A stretch of 64,000 bases of DNA, taken from contig CAWDDH010000003.1 in the NCBI GenBank assembly GCA_963801105.1, positions 744,001-808,000 on the forward strand. Direction: 5' to 3'. Below are positions 17,064-25,613 of this stretch, piece by piece (within the stretch, counting starts at the first letter, position 1; each line of letters starts with the position of its first letter). Under the pieces are notes generated by a model. It made no database searches and was not told where the DNA came from. It was given only the letters and a program-made list of their open reading frames with translations. A program made the translations under genes and the position numbers. Source of the DNA: JAENVU01 sp963801105. Lineage in GTDB: Bacteria; Actinomycetota; Acidimicrobiia; IMCC26256; JAENVU01.

Positions 17064-17681
17064 TCAGGACGCGACGGCGCGGAGGCTCTCGCGACGCAGC
17101 GAGCGCTTGCGCTCGGGCCGCGTGTCGGCCGCCGCGAGCTGCTCGGCCATGGTGGCGACCTCGTCCCAGGTGAGCGTGGCGCCCTGCCAGATCCGCTCGA
17201 ACTCGGCGTCGGCCACGTCGTTGAACCCGCAGTAGAGCCGGAACGTGTAGCGGCGACGCTGCACCCGGACGGGGAACCCCAGCGTGGCGAGTCGGCCTTC
17301 GGCGTAGGCCTCCCACACCCCCCGCTGGCGGTCGTCGAGCTCATCGTCGGCGGGGGCGTTCTCGAAACCGCCGAGCAGGCGGTCCTTCGCCCGGAGCAGC
17401 GACGAGCCGAGCTCCACCCGGGTGTTCTCGACGGACAGCCCGGTCTGGCGCTGCGGGCTCTCGAAGCAGCCACCGCTGAACCACAGCTGCGCGGCGCCGT
17501 CGGCCGCGTCGACGAACGACGCCGTCAAGGGGTGCGGGAGGACCTCGTCGACCTCGACCGTCACGTCGACGTCGGCGGGGAAGTCGACCGCCGCCATCGT
17601 CTCGGCGATGATCCGCCGGACCTCGTCCGCATCGAACTTGACCAGCGTGAACTCGGCCGGGATCAGCGTGAGCTCACCCAC
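17064..17681 (-). CDS. Uncharacterised protein, third gene of the ferritin-like operon
   Basis: I do not recognise this 205-residue protein. It has no signal peptide, membrane segment or Cys cluster. The N-terminal half looks like an alpha/beta domain (DVTVEVDEVLPHPLTASFVD, then AAQLWFSGGCFESP) and the C-terminal half is helical, with an RLYCGFNDVADAEFERIWQG segment and a basic tail. It lies nine bases after the second ferritin-like gene and is surely in the same operon. A partner or substrate-handling role for the two ferritin-like proteins is inference from position only. Confidence 0.75.
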   Translation of the reverse strand: MGELTLIPAEFTLVKFDADEVRRIIAETMAAVDFPADVDVTVEVDEVLPHPLTASFVDAADGAAQLWFSGGCFESPQRQTGLSVENTRVELGSSLLRAKDRLLGGFENAPADDELDDRQRGVWEAYAEGRLATLGFPVRVQRRRYTFRLYCGFNDVADAEFERIWQGATLTWDEVATMAEQLAAADTRPERKRSLRRESLRAVAS

Positions 17682-17690
17682 GAGCGGAGC

Positions 17691-18503
17691 TCACGAGGCG
17701 GAGCCGGCGACCATCGCCTCCGCGTCGGCCTTGGCCTGCGCTGCGATCTCGGCGAGCTCGTCGATCTCGGCCGTCGAGAACCCGGCCATGGCCCGCAGCT
17801 TGCGCGCGAGCTGGATCGGGTTCTCGTCGGTCTCGCCGCGGAAGCCACCGAGGCTGAAGAGCTTGTCGACGGTGCGCTGGAAGTCGAGCGCCCGCTCGCG
17901 CCGCTCGGGGTCGTCGGCGGTGAGGCGACGGAGCCAGTCCGACCCCATCTTCACGTGGGTCACCTCGTCGGCGAGCATCCAGTCCTCGCAGAACTCGAGC
18001 ACCGGGTCGCCGGAGCTGTCGCCGAACTCCTTCATGGTGTTGAAGACGTCGATCGCGAGTCCTTCGAGCGCCCGGTTGACACCGCACAGGCGCAGGATCG
18101 GATCGGGCGCGCAGGCCGCCTCGTAGAGGAAGGTGGCCTCGGAGTACTCGCCGATCTCGGTGCCCATCCAGTCGCCGAGCTTGACCGAGATCTCGACGTG
18201 ACGGCTCTCGTCCCAGCACTGGCGGGCCATGTCGAGCTTGAGCGCGAACGGAGCCTGCTCGTCGTCGAAGTCGAAGGTGGTGCGCCCCGCGCCCTCGAGC
18301 GCCTGGATCTCGCCGGTGAAGATGCCGTGCATCAGGTTGCGGGCCCGGTCGGCGGCGGCGGGCCGTTGGGGCTCGAGCCGGGCGGAGCCGAGGTCCCGCT
18401 CCCCGATCTTCTGGTTCCGGGGGTCCATCACCTGATCCATGATCGAGGTGCGGACGAAACGCGAGTCGCGTGCCAGCATCTCGGGGGGCAGTTGCTTCCT
18501 CAT
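17691..18503 (-). CDS. Ferritin-like di-iron protein of unknown function
   Basis: A 270-residue all-helical protein that keeps a full di-iron ligand set for a four-helix ferritin-like bundle: Glu65 or Glu70, the pair Glu99-x-x-His102 (WDESRHVEI), Glu147 (RALEGLAIDVF) and Glu180-x-x-His183 (ADEVTHVKM). Spacing of about 30 residues between ligands matches known di-iron carboxylate proteins. Such proteins act as oxygenases, desaturases or iron-handling proteins; DUF455-like proteins are the nearest relatives that come to mind. The ATG overlaps the upstream ferritin-like stop (ATGA at 18500-18503), showing tight co-translation. The substrate is unknown. Confidence 0.78.
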   Translation of the reverse strand: MRKQLPPEMLARDSRFVRTSIMDQVMDPRNQKIGERDLGSARLEPQRPAAADRARNLMHGIFTGEIQALEGAGRTTFDFDDEQAPFALKLDMARQCWDESRHVEISVKLGDWMGTEIGEYSEATFLYEAACAPDPILRLCGVNRALEGLAIDVFNTMKEFGDSSGDPVLEFCEDWMLADEVTHVKMGSDWLRRLTADDPERRERALDFQRTVDKLFSLGGFRGETDENPIQLARKLRAMAGFSTAEIDELAEIAAQAKADAEAMVAGSAS

Positions 18504-19153
18504 ACCGAGGCTCCTTCGATTGTTCCCGCGCCCAGGCTACCCGGGCCTGCGATGCCGCCGGCCGCCAGCATGATCGCTTCGAGCTCCTGCTGGCGTCGGC
18601 TCGCCCGCTCGAGCTCCTCGGGCGTCTCGATCAGCGACTGGAGCAGCATCTCGCCCTCCCGCCAATCGTCGAACTCGTCCTGGAGCATGAAGCCCAGCGA
18701 ACGCTGGGTCGGGCTGTCGGTGATCCGGCTCGTGCCGTTGAGGTGGTAGGTGTACGCCGCGATCTTGCGGGGGATCAGCACCCGGTAGACGCCGACGAGC
18801 TTCTCGATCGTGTGCTCGGGATCCTCGGGCTCACGCAGGGCCTCGACGAACGCCTCCATCTCGGCGTTGGCCGGCTCGGTGAGGCGGTCGGTGTTCATCT
18901 CCCGCAGCTCGGGGAGCCGCTTGTCCATCAACTCGGCGTGCCAGGCGTGGTGGTAGCAGTGCCGGCCGAGGACGAGCTTGACGTCGAGCTCGGGGACGGT
19001 GGCCACCCAGCCGCCGAGGGACTCGAAGAGCCGCATCTCGAGCCACTTGTAGGCGCCGACGCGGCGGGCGGTCTCCTCCACCGAGAACAGGCCGGGCAGC
19101 TCCCGACGGTCCCACGGTGCGAACGCCGCACGGGGCTTGAACGGGTCGGACAT
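18500..19153 (-). CDS. Ferritin-like protein, first gene of a three-gene operon
   Basis: A 217-residue helical protein. I place the start at ATG 19153 (MSDPFKPRAAF); 28 extra residues upstream are possible but look non-coding. The pattern ETARRVGAYKWLEMRLFESL then HCYHHAWHAELMDKRLPEL suggests the first two helices of a ferritin-like bundle, with several His near the Glu74 position, and DEFDDWREGE near residue 168 could supply a later ligand. The ligand set is less canonical than in the downstream gene, so it may be a degenerate subunit, perhaps forming a heterodimer. Promoter and ribosome site are weak. Confidence 0.7.
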   Translation of the reverse strand: MSDPFKPRAAFAPWDRRELPGLFSVEETARRVGAYKWLEMRLFESLGGWVATVPELDVKLVLGRHCYHHAWHAELMDKRLPELREMNTDRLTEPANAEMEAFVEALREPEDPEHTIEKLVGVYRVLIPRKIAAYTYHLNGTSRITDSPTQRSLGFMLQDEFDDWREGEMLLQSLIETPEELERASRRQQELEAIMLAAGGIAGPGSLGAGTIEGASV

Positions 19154-19267
19154 GCACAGGCTCCGCTCGACATGGCCCGGCACGACGCCGGACGAGGGAT
19201 TCGCCGCATTCTTCGTCCCGTTGCGACCGAGGGTCAACTACGGGTGACGCGGGTCACGTTCGATCGC

Positions 19268-20977
19268 TCACCCGGGCCAGCGGTTCGTGAGCGGGAGACG
19301 GCGGTCCTTGCCGAAGGCCTTCCGGGAGACGCGCACGCCGGGTGGTGCCTGACGCCGCTTGTACTCGCTCCGGTCGACCAGCCGCGCGATCCGCACGACG
19401 GTCTCGCGCTCGAACCCGGCGGCGACGAGCTCGGCGACCGAGCGGTCCTGCTCGACGTAGCCCTCGAGGATCGCGTCGAGGACCGGATAGGGAGGGAGGG
19501 AGTCCTCGTCCTTCTGGTCCGGGCGCAGCTCCGCGCTCGGTGGCTTCTCGATGACCGATCGGGGGACGACCTCGCGCTCGAGGCGGCGGTTGACGTCCTC
19601 GCACAGCGCGTAGACGAGCATCTTGGGGACGTCCTTGATCACCGCGAAGCCACCCGCCATGTCGCCGTAGAGGGTGCTGTATCCGGTGGCCATCTCGCTC
19701 TTGTTGCCGGTTGTGAGGACCAGCCAGCCGAACTTGTTCGAGATGGTCATGAGGATCGTCCCGCGGATCCGCGCCTGCAGGTTCTCCTCCGCGATGCCGG
19801 GTTCGGTGCCGGCGAAGGGCTCGGCGAGCATCTCGGTGAACGCGTGGTGCGCCGGCTCGATCGGCACCACGATCGTCGGGATGCCGAGGTTCGCGGCAAG
19901 CGTCTCGGAGTCGCGCACGCTGCCCTCGCTCGAATAGCGCGACGGCATCAGGACGCCCGTGACCTTGTCCGGACCGAGGGCGTCGGCCGCGATCGCCGCC
20001 ACGAGCGACGAGTCGATGCCGCCCGAGAGACCGAGCAGGACGTGGGTGAAGCCGTTCTTCACCATGTAGTCACGCGTGCCGAGCACGAGAGCCCGGTAGA
20101 CCTCGTGCACGGGGTCCAGCACCGGCTCGATCCGCGGTGCACGGGACGGCAGCCCGAGGTGGCTCTCCGAGACCGCGACCTCGGGGAGCGGTGCCGAGCG
20201 CTCACGGCCGGCCGGGCGGCGGCGGTGGTGGGCCCGTTGCACGTCCAGGTCGACGACGAGCAGGTCCTCCTCGAACTGCAGCGCCCGTGCGATCAGTGTC
20301 CCGTCGCGGTCCACGACCATCGAGGCGCCGTCGAACACCAGCTCGTCCTGACCGCCGACGAGGTTCACGTAGACGATCGGCGCCTGCGCCTGCCGCGCCC
20401 GCTCGGCGAGCATCGCCTCACGTTCGTGGACCCGGCCCGCGAAGTAGGGAGAGGCGTTGATGTTGACGACGACCTCGGCGCCCGCGACGGCCTGGGTCAC
20501 GATCGGGCCGTCGGAGCGCCACGCGTCTTCGCACACGGTCAGGGCCACCTTCAGACCGCCGACGACGAACAGGGGGCCGTCGACCGTCGACGGCTCGAAG
20601 TAGCGCTCCTCGTCGAACACCGCGTAGTTCGGGAGCAGGTGCTTGCGGTAGGCGCCCTGCACCGAACCGTGCGCGCAGAGCACCGCGGCGTTGGCGAGCC
20701 GGCCGTCGGGCAACGGGTCGACCACCCCGAGCACCGCGGCCGTCGTCCCGGTGCGGCTCGCGATCTTCTCCAGGATCTCGGCCGCCGACGCGACGAATGC
20801 CGGGCGCAGCAGGAGGTCCTCGGGCGGATACCCGGTGATCGCCAGCTCCGGGAAGGCGACGAGGTCGGCGTCGAGCGCCGCCGCCCGGTCGTACGCGTCG
20901 AGGATCCGCGCCTCGTTGCCGTCGAGATCGCCGACGACGAGGTTGAGCTGGGCCGCCACGACCCGCATCCGAGGCAT
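19268..20977 (-). CDS. nadE: Glutamine-dependent NAD(+) synthetase
   Basis: A 569-residue enzyme for the last step of NAD synthesis, amidating nicotinic acid adenine dinucleotide with ammonia from glutamine. The N-terminal glutaminase is a nitrilase-fold domain with the triad Glu44 (FPELAITGY), Lys112 (YRKHLLPNY) and Cys149 (TVCEDAW). The synthetase domain has the ATP pyrophosphatase loop SGGIDSS at 318-324, TTGNKSEMATGY and DVPKMLVYAL. Length and domain order are standard. The start is ATG 20977, which follows a TATCCT box by six bases (a leaderless design); an ATG three codons later would also do. Confidence 0.95.
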   Translation of the reverse strand: MPRMRVVAAQLNLVVGDLDGNEARILDAYDRAAALDADLVAFPELAITGYPPEDLLLRPAFVASAAEILEKIASRTGTTAAVLGVVDPLPDGRLANAAVLCAHGSVQGAYRKHLLPNYAVFDEERYFEPSTVDGPLFVVGGLKVALTVCEDAWRSDGPIVTQAVAGAEVVVNINASPYFAGRVHEREAMLAERARQAQAPIVYVNLVGGQDELVFDGASMVVDRDGTLIARALQFEEDLLVVDLDVQRAHHRRRPAGRERSAPLPEVAVSESHLGLPSRAPRIEPVLDPVHEVYRALVLGTRDYMVKNGFTHVLLGLSGGIDSSLVAAIAADALGPDKVTGVLMPSRYSSEGSVRDSETLAANLGIPTIVVPIEPAHHAFTEMLAEPFAGTEPGIAEENLQARIRGTILMTISNKFGWLVLTTGNKSEMATGYSTLYGDMAGGFAVIKDVPKMLVYALCEDVNRRLEREVVPRSVIEKPPSAELRPDQKDEDSLPPYPVLDAILEGYVEQDRSVAELVAAGFERETVVRIARLVDRSEYKRRQAPPGVRVSRKAFGKDRRLPLTNRWPG

Positions 20978-20983
20978 GGCGAG

Positions 20984-20989
20984 AGGATA
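20984..20989 (-). promoter_or_regulatory. Candidate -10 box, leaderless nadE
   Basis: On the minus strand TATCCT is followed by CTCGCC and then the nadE ATG, so transcription probably starts at or next to the start codon. No Shine-Dalgarno element is present. Confidence 0.5.
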
Positions 20990-21116
20990 CGGGCCCGCCC
21001 GCCGGCCTCCCGACGGGACGGGCGCCGTCGGAATGGGATCGCGCCCGGGCCGCGCCGTACCCTTTGGCCCGCCCGAGAGCGTCCGCCTCGGAGCGCAGCG
21101 TGCGGAGGAGCGACAA

Positions 21117-22313
21117 GTGGCTCGCAAGGTGTTCGTCATCGGCGTCGGCATGACCAAGTTCGAGAAGCCCGGCGGCAAGGACTGGGACTACCCGGACATG
21201 GCCAAGGAAGCGGGCACCAACGCCCTCACCGACGCGGGCATCGCCTACGACGAGATCGAACAGGTCGCGGTCGGCTACTGCTACGGCGACTCCACCGCCG
21301 GTCAGCGCGCGCTGTACGAGATCGGCGTGAGCGGCGTGCCGGTCGTGAACGTGAACAACAACTGCGCGACCGGTTCGACCGCGCTGTACCTCGCCAAGCG
21401 CTTCATCGAAGGGGGCCTGGCCGACTGCACGCTCGCGCTCGGCTTCGAGAAGATGGAGAAGGGCTCGCTCGGCATCAAGTACATGGACCGCGCCATGCCG
21501 ATGCAGCGCACGTTCGAAGCGATGAACGAGAAGCGCGGCTTCACCCAGGCACCGCCGGCGCCCCAGATGTTCGGCAACGCGGGCCGGGAGTACATGGAGC
21601 GCTACGGGGTCAAGGCCGAGAGCTTCGCCCGCATCGCCGAGAAGAACCACCGCCACTCGGCGAACAACCCGTACTCGCAGTTCCAGGACATCTACACGCT
21701 CGAGGAGATCCTCGCGTCGCCGATGGTGCACGAGCCCCTCACGAAGCTGCAGTGCTGCCCGACCTCGGACGGGTCGGCCGCCGCGATCCTCGCGTCGGAG
21801 GAGTTCGTGCGGTCCCACGGCCTCGAGGACCAGGCGGTGGAGATCCTCGGCATGTCGATGAAGACCGACTTCCCGTCGAGCTTCGACTCCGGCAGCGACA
21901 TGAAGTTCGTCGGCTTCGACATGACGCGGGCCGCTTCCCAGGAGGTCTACGAGCAGTCAGGCTTCGGTCCGAGCGACGTGGACGTCATCGAGCTGCACGA
22001 CTGCTTCTCGGCGAACGAGATGATCACCTACGAGGGGCTCGGACTCTGCGGTGAAGGCGGCGCGGGCGAGCTCATCGACTCGGGTGCGGTCACCTACGGC
22101 GGCGACTGGGTCGTGAACCCGTCGGGCGGTCTCATCTCGAAGGGACACCCCCTCGGCGCGACCGGTCTCGCCCAGTGCTCGGAGCTCACCTGGCAGCTGC
22201 GCGGCACCGCGGACGCCCGTCAGGTCGACGGTGCGGAGCTCGCCCTCCAGCACAACCTGGGCCTCGGCGGCGCCTGCGTGGTCGCGATGTACAAGAAGGC
22301 CGAGCTCGTCTGA
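21117..22313 (+). CDS. Thiolase-family lipid-transfer protein (SCP-x thiolase-like)
   Basis: A 398-residue thiolase-fold protein starting at GTG 21117, six bases behind GGAGGAG. The active-site Cys is Cys83 in VNNNCATGSTAL. The other residues sit in the ELHDCFSANEM segment and in SKGHPLGATG, where thiolases carry the GHP motif. This arrangement, with NNNCATGS and HDCFS, is that of the SCP2/SCP-x thiolase and acetyl-CoA acetyltransferase-like proteins common in actinobacterial steroid and lipid catabolism. It converges on an SDR gene, which may act in the same pathway. The acyl substrate is unknown. Confidence 0.88.
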   Translation: MARKVFVIGVGMTKFEKPGGKDWDYPDMAKEAGTNALTDAGIAYDEIEQVAVGYCYGDSTAGQRALYEIGVSGVPVVNVNNNCATGSTALYLAKRFIEGGLADCTLALGFEKMEKGSLGIKYMDRAMPMQRTFEAMNEKRGFTQAPPAPQMFGNAGREYMERYGVKAESFARIAEKNHRHSANNPYSQFQDIYTLEEILASPMVHEPLTKLQCCPTSDGSAAAILASEEFVRSHGLEDQAVEILGMSMKTDFPSSFDSGSDMKFVGFDMTRAASQEVYEQSGFGPSDVDVIELHDCFSANEMITYEGLGLCGEGGAGELIDSGAVTYGGDWVVNPSGGLISKGHPLGATGLAQCSELTWQLRGTADARQVDGAELALQHNLGLGGACVVAMYKKAELV

Positions 22314-22334
22314 CCGACGCGCCGCCCACTCGAG

Positions 22335-23117
22335 CTACTTGCAGGTGGCGATGCCGCCGTCGACGGGGATGATCGCGCCGGTCACGTAGGTCGACGCCGG
22401 GCCCGCGAGGTAGACGGCGATCCCCGCCATGTCGGCGGGCTTGCCGATCCGCTTCATGGGTGCGCTCTGGGCGATCGCGTCGCCGAAGGCGTCGAGCGTC
22501 GCGGCCATCATCTTCGACTCGAACGGGCCGGGCGCGATCGCGTTCACCGTGATGCGCGGCGCGAGCTGGCTCGCGAGGTGCCGCGTCAGCTGGTGCACGC
22601 CGGCCTTCGCCGTCGAGTACGAGTAGGTCTCCATCATCGGGACCTGGATCCCGTCGATCGACCCGATGTTGATGACCCGCGCGGGGTCGTCGTCGGTCGC
22701 CGCGGCATCGAGCAGCGGGCGCAGGAAGCGCGTCAGGTGGAACGGGCCTTTGACGTTGATGTTCAGGACGCGGTTCCAGGCGGCGTCGTCGTGGTCGGCC
22801 AGCGGTGCACCCCACGTGGCGCCCGCATTGTTGACCAGCACGTGCAACCGGTCCTCGCGTCCGGAGATCTCGTCGGCGAGCCGCCGACACTCCGCCTCGG
22901 TCGAGAGGTCCGCCGGGATCCCGACGCACTCGCCGACTCCGGACAGACGGGCCGCGACTTCCGCGCACACGTCGGCTTTGCGCGACGACACGTAGACCTT
23001 CACGCCGGCGCGCACGTAGGCGTCGGCGATCATCAGGCCGATCCCGCGGGTCCCGCCCGTGATCAACGCGGTCTTGCCCCGGATCGAGAACAGGTCCTCG
23101 AGTACGTCGTCGGTCAC
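22335..23117 (-). CDS. Short-chain dehydrogenase/reductase
   Basis: A 260-residue classical SDR. I choose GTG 23117, which is six bases from AGGAGG; the ATG at 23123 abuts that site. The cofactor motif is TGGTRGIG at residues 20-27, with the NNAG structural motif later and the catalytic Ser-Tyr-Lys around YSYSTAKAG. Arg preceding the Gly pair and the SSRK segment after strand 2 favour NADP(H). The closing VTGAIIPVDGG is typical of FabG/hydroxysteroid-type SDRs. The substrate is unknown. It is the last of a leftward set after marR. Confidence 0.9.
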   Translation of the reverse strand: MTDDVLEDLFSIRGKTALITGGTRGIGLMIADAYVRAGVKVYVSSRKADVCAEVAARLSGVGECVGIPADLSTEAECRRLADEISGREDRLHVLVNNAGATWGAPLADHDDAAWNRVLNINVKGPFHLTRFLRPLLDAAATDDDPARVINIGSIDGIQVPMMETYSYSTAKAGVHQLTRHLASQLAPRITVNAIAPGPFESKMMAATLDAFGDAIAQSAPMKRIGKPADMAGIAVYLAGPASTYVTGAIIPVDGGIATCK

Positions 23118-23173
23118 GTGCATCCTCCTCGCAGCAGGTCCGGGACCGTAGCTCCGCCCACGCGCGCGACGGG

Positions 23174-23704
23174 TCAGTCGAGTCGCGAGGGGCGCACACG
23201 GCGTCCGGTCAGCGGGATCGGGTCCGCTCCGGCCAGCTCAGCCGATCGGTGCAGCACCTTGTCGAGCAGGGCGGCCAACTGCTTCCGTTCGGAGGCGGTG
23301 AGCACCGACATCATCGACTTCTCGACGACGCGGATCCCCGGCAACACGCGATCGGTGACCGCGCGCCCCTCCGGTGTGATCTCGACGAGGACACTCCGGC
23401 GATCCGCGGGGTTCGGGAGCCGGCGTACCCACCCGCGTCGCTCCAGCACGTCGAGGGTCGCGGTCATCGTCGCGCTCGCGACGAGGACGCGATCCGCGAT
23501 CTCGGACGGCGTGAGTGGCTCGCCGGCTCCGTCGAGCACCGCCAGCGCCGTGAGGATCGGGTGCTTGATGCCGAGAGAGGCCCCAATGCACCGGTCGAGC
23601 TCGGCCAGCACGGCCTCGCCGGCGCGCACCAGACTGGCGTAGGCCTCGGTGCTCGGCGCGTCGCCGTCGGGGTATTCCTCGGCGTAGTCAGCGTCGACGC
23701 GCAC
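23174..23704 (-). CDS. MarR-family transcriptional regulator
   Basis: About 176 residues. The winged-helix domain has the helix-turn-helix LTPSEIADRVLVASATMTAT, then the recognition region LDVLERRGWVRRLPNPADRR and the wing RSVLVEITPEG, all as in MarR. Dimerising helices flank it. The GTG at 23704 is my best start, but no clear ribosome site supports it, so the N terminus is uncertain. The AT-rich inverted repeats at 24096-24138, upstream of the neighbouring alpha/beta-barrel gene, are the most plausible operator. Ligands of MarR proteins are often phenolic compounds; here none is indicated. Confidence 0.82.
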   Translation of the reverse strand: MRVDADYAEEYPDGDAPSTEAYASLVRAGEAVLAELDRCIGASLGIKHPILTALAVLDGAGEPLTPSEIADRVLVASATMTATLDVLERRGWVRRLPNPADRRSVLVEITPEGRAVTDRVLPGIRVVEKSMMSVLTASERKQLAALLDKVLHRSAELAGADPIPLTGRRVRPSRLD

Positions 23705-23768
23705 TGCGCCGCGCGCGCTGACGGCGGAGCGGTTTGAACCGCTCCGCCGTCCGTCGGCCGGGACACGC

Positions 23769-24041
23769 TCAGGCGCCGGCAAAGATCTCGATCCTCGGTG
23801 CACCCGCAACGCCGCCTCGCTCCATCGCCGCCTTGAGCGCGGGGTCGGAGGCGAAGGCCTGGGCATGCTCCACGGACGGGAACTCGTGGATGGCGACGAC
23901 GTCGTTGGCGTCGGTCGGGAGCTGGAGCACACGGGCGGCGGTGCAACCGTGCTGGTCTCGCAACGCGCCGACCTCGTCGTAGGTGACCTTCCAGGCGGCG
24001 AAGTCCTGCACCGGGTGCCGCACGATCAATGTTCCGGTCAT
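23769..24041 (-). CDS. Small dimeric alpha/beta-barrel-like protein
   Basis: A 90-residue protein starting at ATG 24041, eight bases behind AGGGGG. It looks like an ABM/stress-response barrel monomer: a strand (TGTLIVRHPV), a helix (DFAAWKVTYDEV), the strand RVLQLPTDANDVVAIHEF and a C-terminal helix with EHAQAFASDPALKAAMERGG. Such proteins bind or oxidise small hydrophobic compounds; no specific activity is indicated. It is the first gene of a probable two-gene unit with marR (64-base gap), directly behind an operator-like region, which suggests it is controlled by that MarR. Confidence 0.68.
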   Translation of the reverse strand: MTGTLIVRHPVQDFAAWKVTYDEVGALRDQHGCTAARVLQLPTDANDVVAIHEFPSVEHAQAFASDPALKAAMERGGVAGAPRIEIFAGA

Positions 24042-24095
24042 GGTTGATTCCCCCTGTTCGACCCGCCGGGGACCTTCCTCGGCGGCGTTGACACG

Positions 24096-24138
24096 ATACA
24101 AAGTATTTCGGCTCGGAGTCAAGTAGTTTCTCTCCGAG
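24096..24138. promoter_or_regulatory. AT-rich operator region upstream of the barrel gene and marR
   Basis: In an otherwise GC-rich window this spacer has ATACAAAGTAT (perfect 11-base palindrome, 24096-24106) and an inverted repeat CTCGGAG (24112-24118) / CTCCGAG (24132-24138). Read on the minus strand, GAAACTACTTGACTC and GAAATACTTTGTATC form a degenerate direct repeat. A TTGACT followed 18 bases later by TATCGT could be the promoter. MarR binding is inferred. Confidence 0.5.
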
Positions 24139-24143
24139 ACAAA

Positions 24144-25613
24144 CTAATACGGCGATTCGACGGTGCCGGTCTCCACGTAGACGGTCTTGCGCTGGGTGAA
24201 GTGCTCCAGCGCCGCGACCCCGTTCTCGCGGCCGATCCCCGACTGCTTGACGCCCCCGAACGGGACCTCGATGGGCGTCAGGTTGTAGGTGTTCACCCAC
24301 ACGATCCCCGCCTCGAGCGCGGCGGCGACGCGATGGCCGCGCGCGAGGTCGCGGGTGAAGAGCCCCGCGGCGAGGCCGTACTCGGTGGCGTTGGCGCGCG
24401 CGACGACCTCGTCCTCGGTGTCGAACACCAGCACGCTCATGACCGGTCCGAAGATCTCCTCACGCACGATCGACATGTCGTCGGTGCAGCCGGAGAAGAT
24501 CGTCGGCTCGACGAACCACCCGCGGTCGAGGACGTCGGCGCCGATGGCGCGACGGCCTCCGCACACGAGCTCCGCGCCCGAGGCGATTCCCGCGTCGATG
24601 TACCGGAGCACCTTCTGCAGGTGCTCCTCGGAGATCAGCGCACCGACGTCGGTGTCGGGATCCATCGGGTCCCCGACGACGAGCTTCTCGGTGCGGGTGC
24701 GCAGCGCGTCGAGGAAGCGGTCGTGCACGTCCCGCTGCACGAACACACGCGTGCCGTTCGAACAGACCTCGCCCTGGGTGAAGAAGTTGGCGAGCAACGC
24801 GCCGGACACCGCCTGCTCGACGTCCGCGTCCTCGAACACGAGCAGCGGCGACTTCCCACCCAGCTCGAGCGTGACCGCCTTCAGTGTCTGGGACGACGCC
24901 GCCATGACGCGCCGCCCCGTCGGCACCGACCCGGTGAGGGAGATCTTGGCGATGCCCGGGTGGGTGGCGAGCGCGGCACCGACCGCGCCGCCGCCGTGCA
25001 CGACGTTGAACACGCCGGCGGGCAGGCCCGCCTCGGTGTAGACGGTCGCCAGCTCCATCGCGCTCAGCGGCGTGAGCTCCGAGGGCTTGAAGACCATGGC
25101 GTTGCCGCACGCGAGTGCGGGCGCGGACTTCCAGCACGCGATCTGGATCGGGTAGTTCCACGCACCAATTCCCGCGCACACGCCGAGTGGTTCGCGTCGC
25201 GTGTAGGCGAACGCACCACCGAGGTCGTGGTACTCGCCGTGCAGCGTGGCGCCGGCCGCGGCGAAGAACTCGAGGCAGTCGGCGCCACTCGCGACGTCGA
25301 CCGTGAGCGCCTCCGAGATCGGCTTCCCCGTGTCACGGACCTCGAGCCGGGCCAGGTCGTCGTTGCGCTCCCGCAGGATCGCGGCCGCCCGCAGCAGGAT
25401 CCGGGACCGTTCGGCCCCGGTCATCGCGGACCAGATCGCGAACCCCTCCCGCGCCGAGGCCACTGCTCGGTCCACGTCCGCCGCGCCTGCGACGCCCACT
25501 TCGGCGAGCACCGCGCCGGTCGCGGGGTTCACGCTCGTGAACGTCTCCCCCGACGTCGCCGCGACGGTCCGGCCGCCGATGAACAGGTCGATCGAGGAGT
25601 TGCGCACCTTCAC
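24144..25613 (-). CDS. betB: Betaine aldehyde dehydrogenase
   Basis: A 489-residue NAD-dependent aldehyde dehydrogenase. Conserved sites are Asn153 (AWNYPIQ), the Glu250 general base (LELGGKSPLL), the catalytic Cys284 (QGEVCSNGTRVF) and the EEIFGPVMSVL segment. The Asn-Tyr-Pro and CSNGTRVF context is typical of BetB. The GTG start at 25613 overlaps the hisA stop (GTGA at 25610-25613). With betA 1 kb upstream it completes choline to glycine betaine conversion, an osmoprotection or choline-use pathway. No BetI-type TetR regulator is nearby; a MarR gene follows instead. The last codons lie 2 bases from the AT-rich operator region. Confidence 0.92.
   Translation of the reverse strand: MKVRNSSIDLFIGGRTVAATSGETFTSVNPATGAVLAEVGVAGAADVDRAVASAREGFAIWSAMTGAERSRILLRAAAILRERNDDLARLEVRDTGKPISEALTVDVASGADCLEFFAAAGATLHGEYHDLGGAFAYTRREPLGVCAGIGAWNYPIQIACWKSAPALACGNAMVFKPSELTPLSAMELATVYTEAGLPAGVFNVVHGGGAVGAALATHPGIAKISLTGSVPTGRRVMAASSQTLKAVTLELGGKSPLLVFEDADVEQAVSGALLANFFTQGEVCSNGTRVFVQRDVHDRFLDALRTRTEKLVVGDPMDPDTDVGALISEEHLQKVLRYIDAGIASGAELVCGGRRAIGADVLDRGWFVEPTIFSGCTDDMSIVREEIFGPVMSVLVFDTEDEVVARANATEYGLAAGLFTRDLARGHRVAAALEAGIVWVNTYNLTPIEVPFGGVKQSGIGRENGVAALEHFTQRKTVYVETGTVESPY

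Noticed and set aside
18470..22054. Very long plus-strand open frame (about 1,190 codons) across the nadE region.
   Set aside because: It runs opposite to the ferritin-like genes and nadE, has skewed Arg/Gly/Pro composition and no domain. It is a GC-rich shadow; the true thiolase-like gene begins at 21117.
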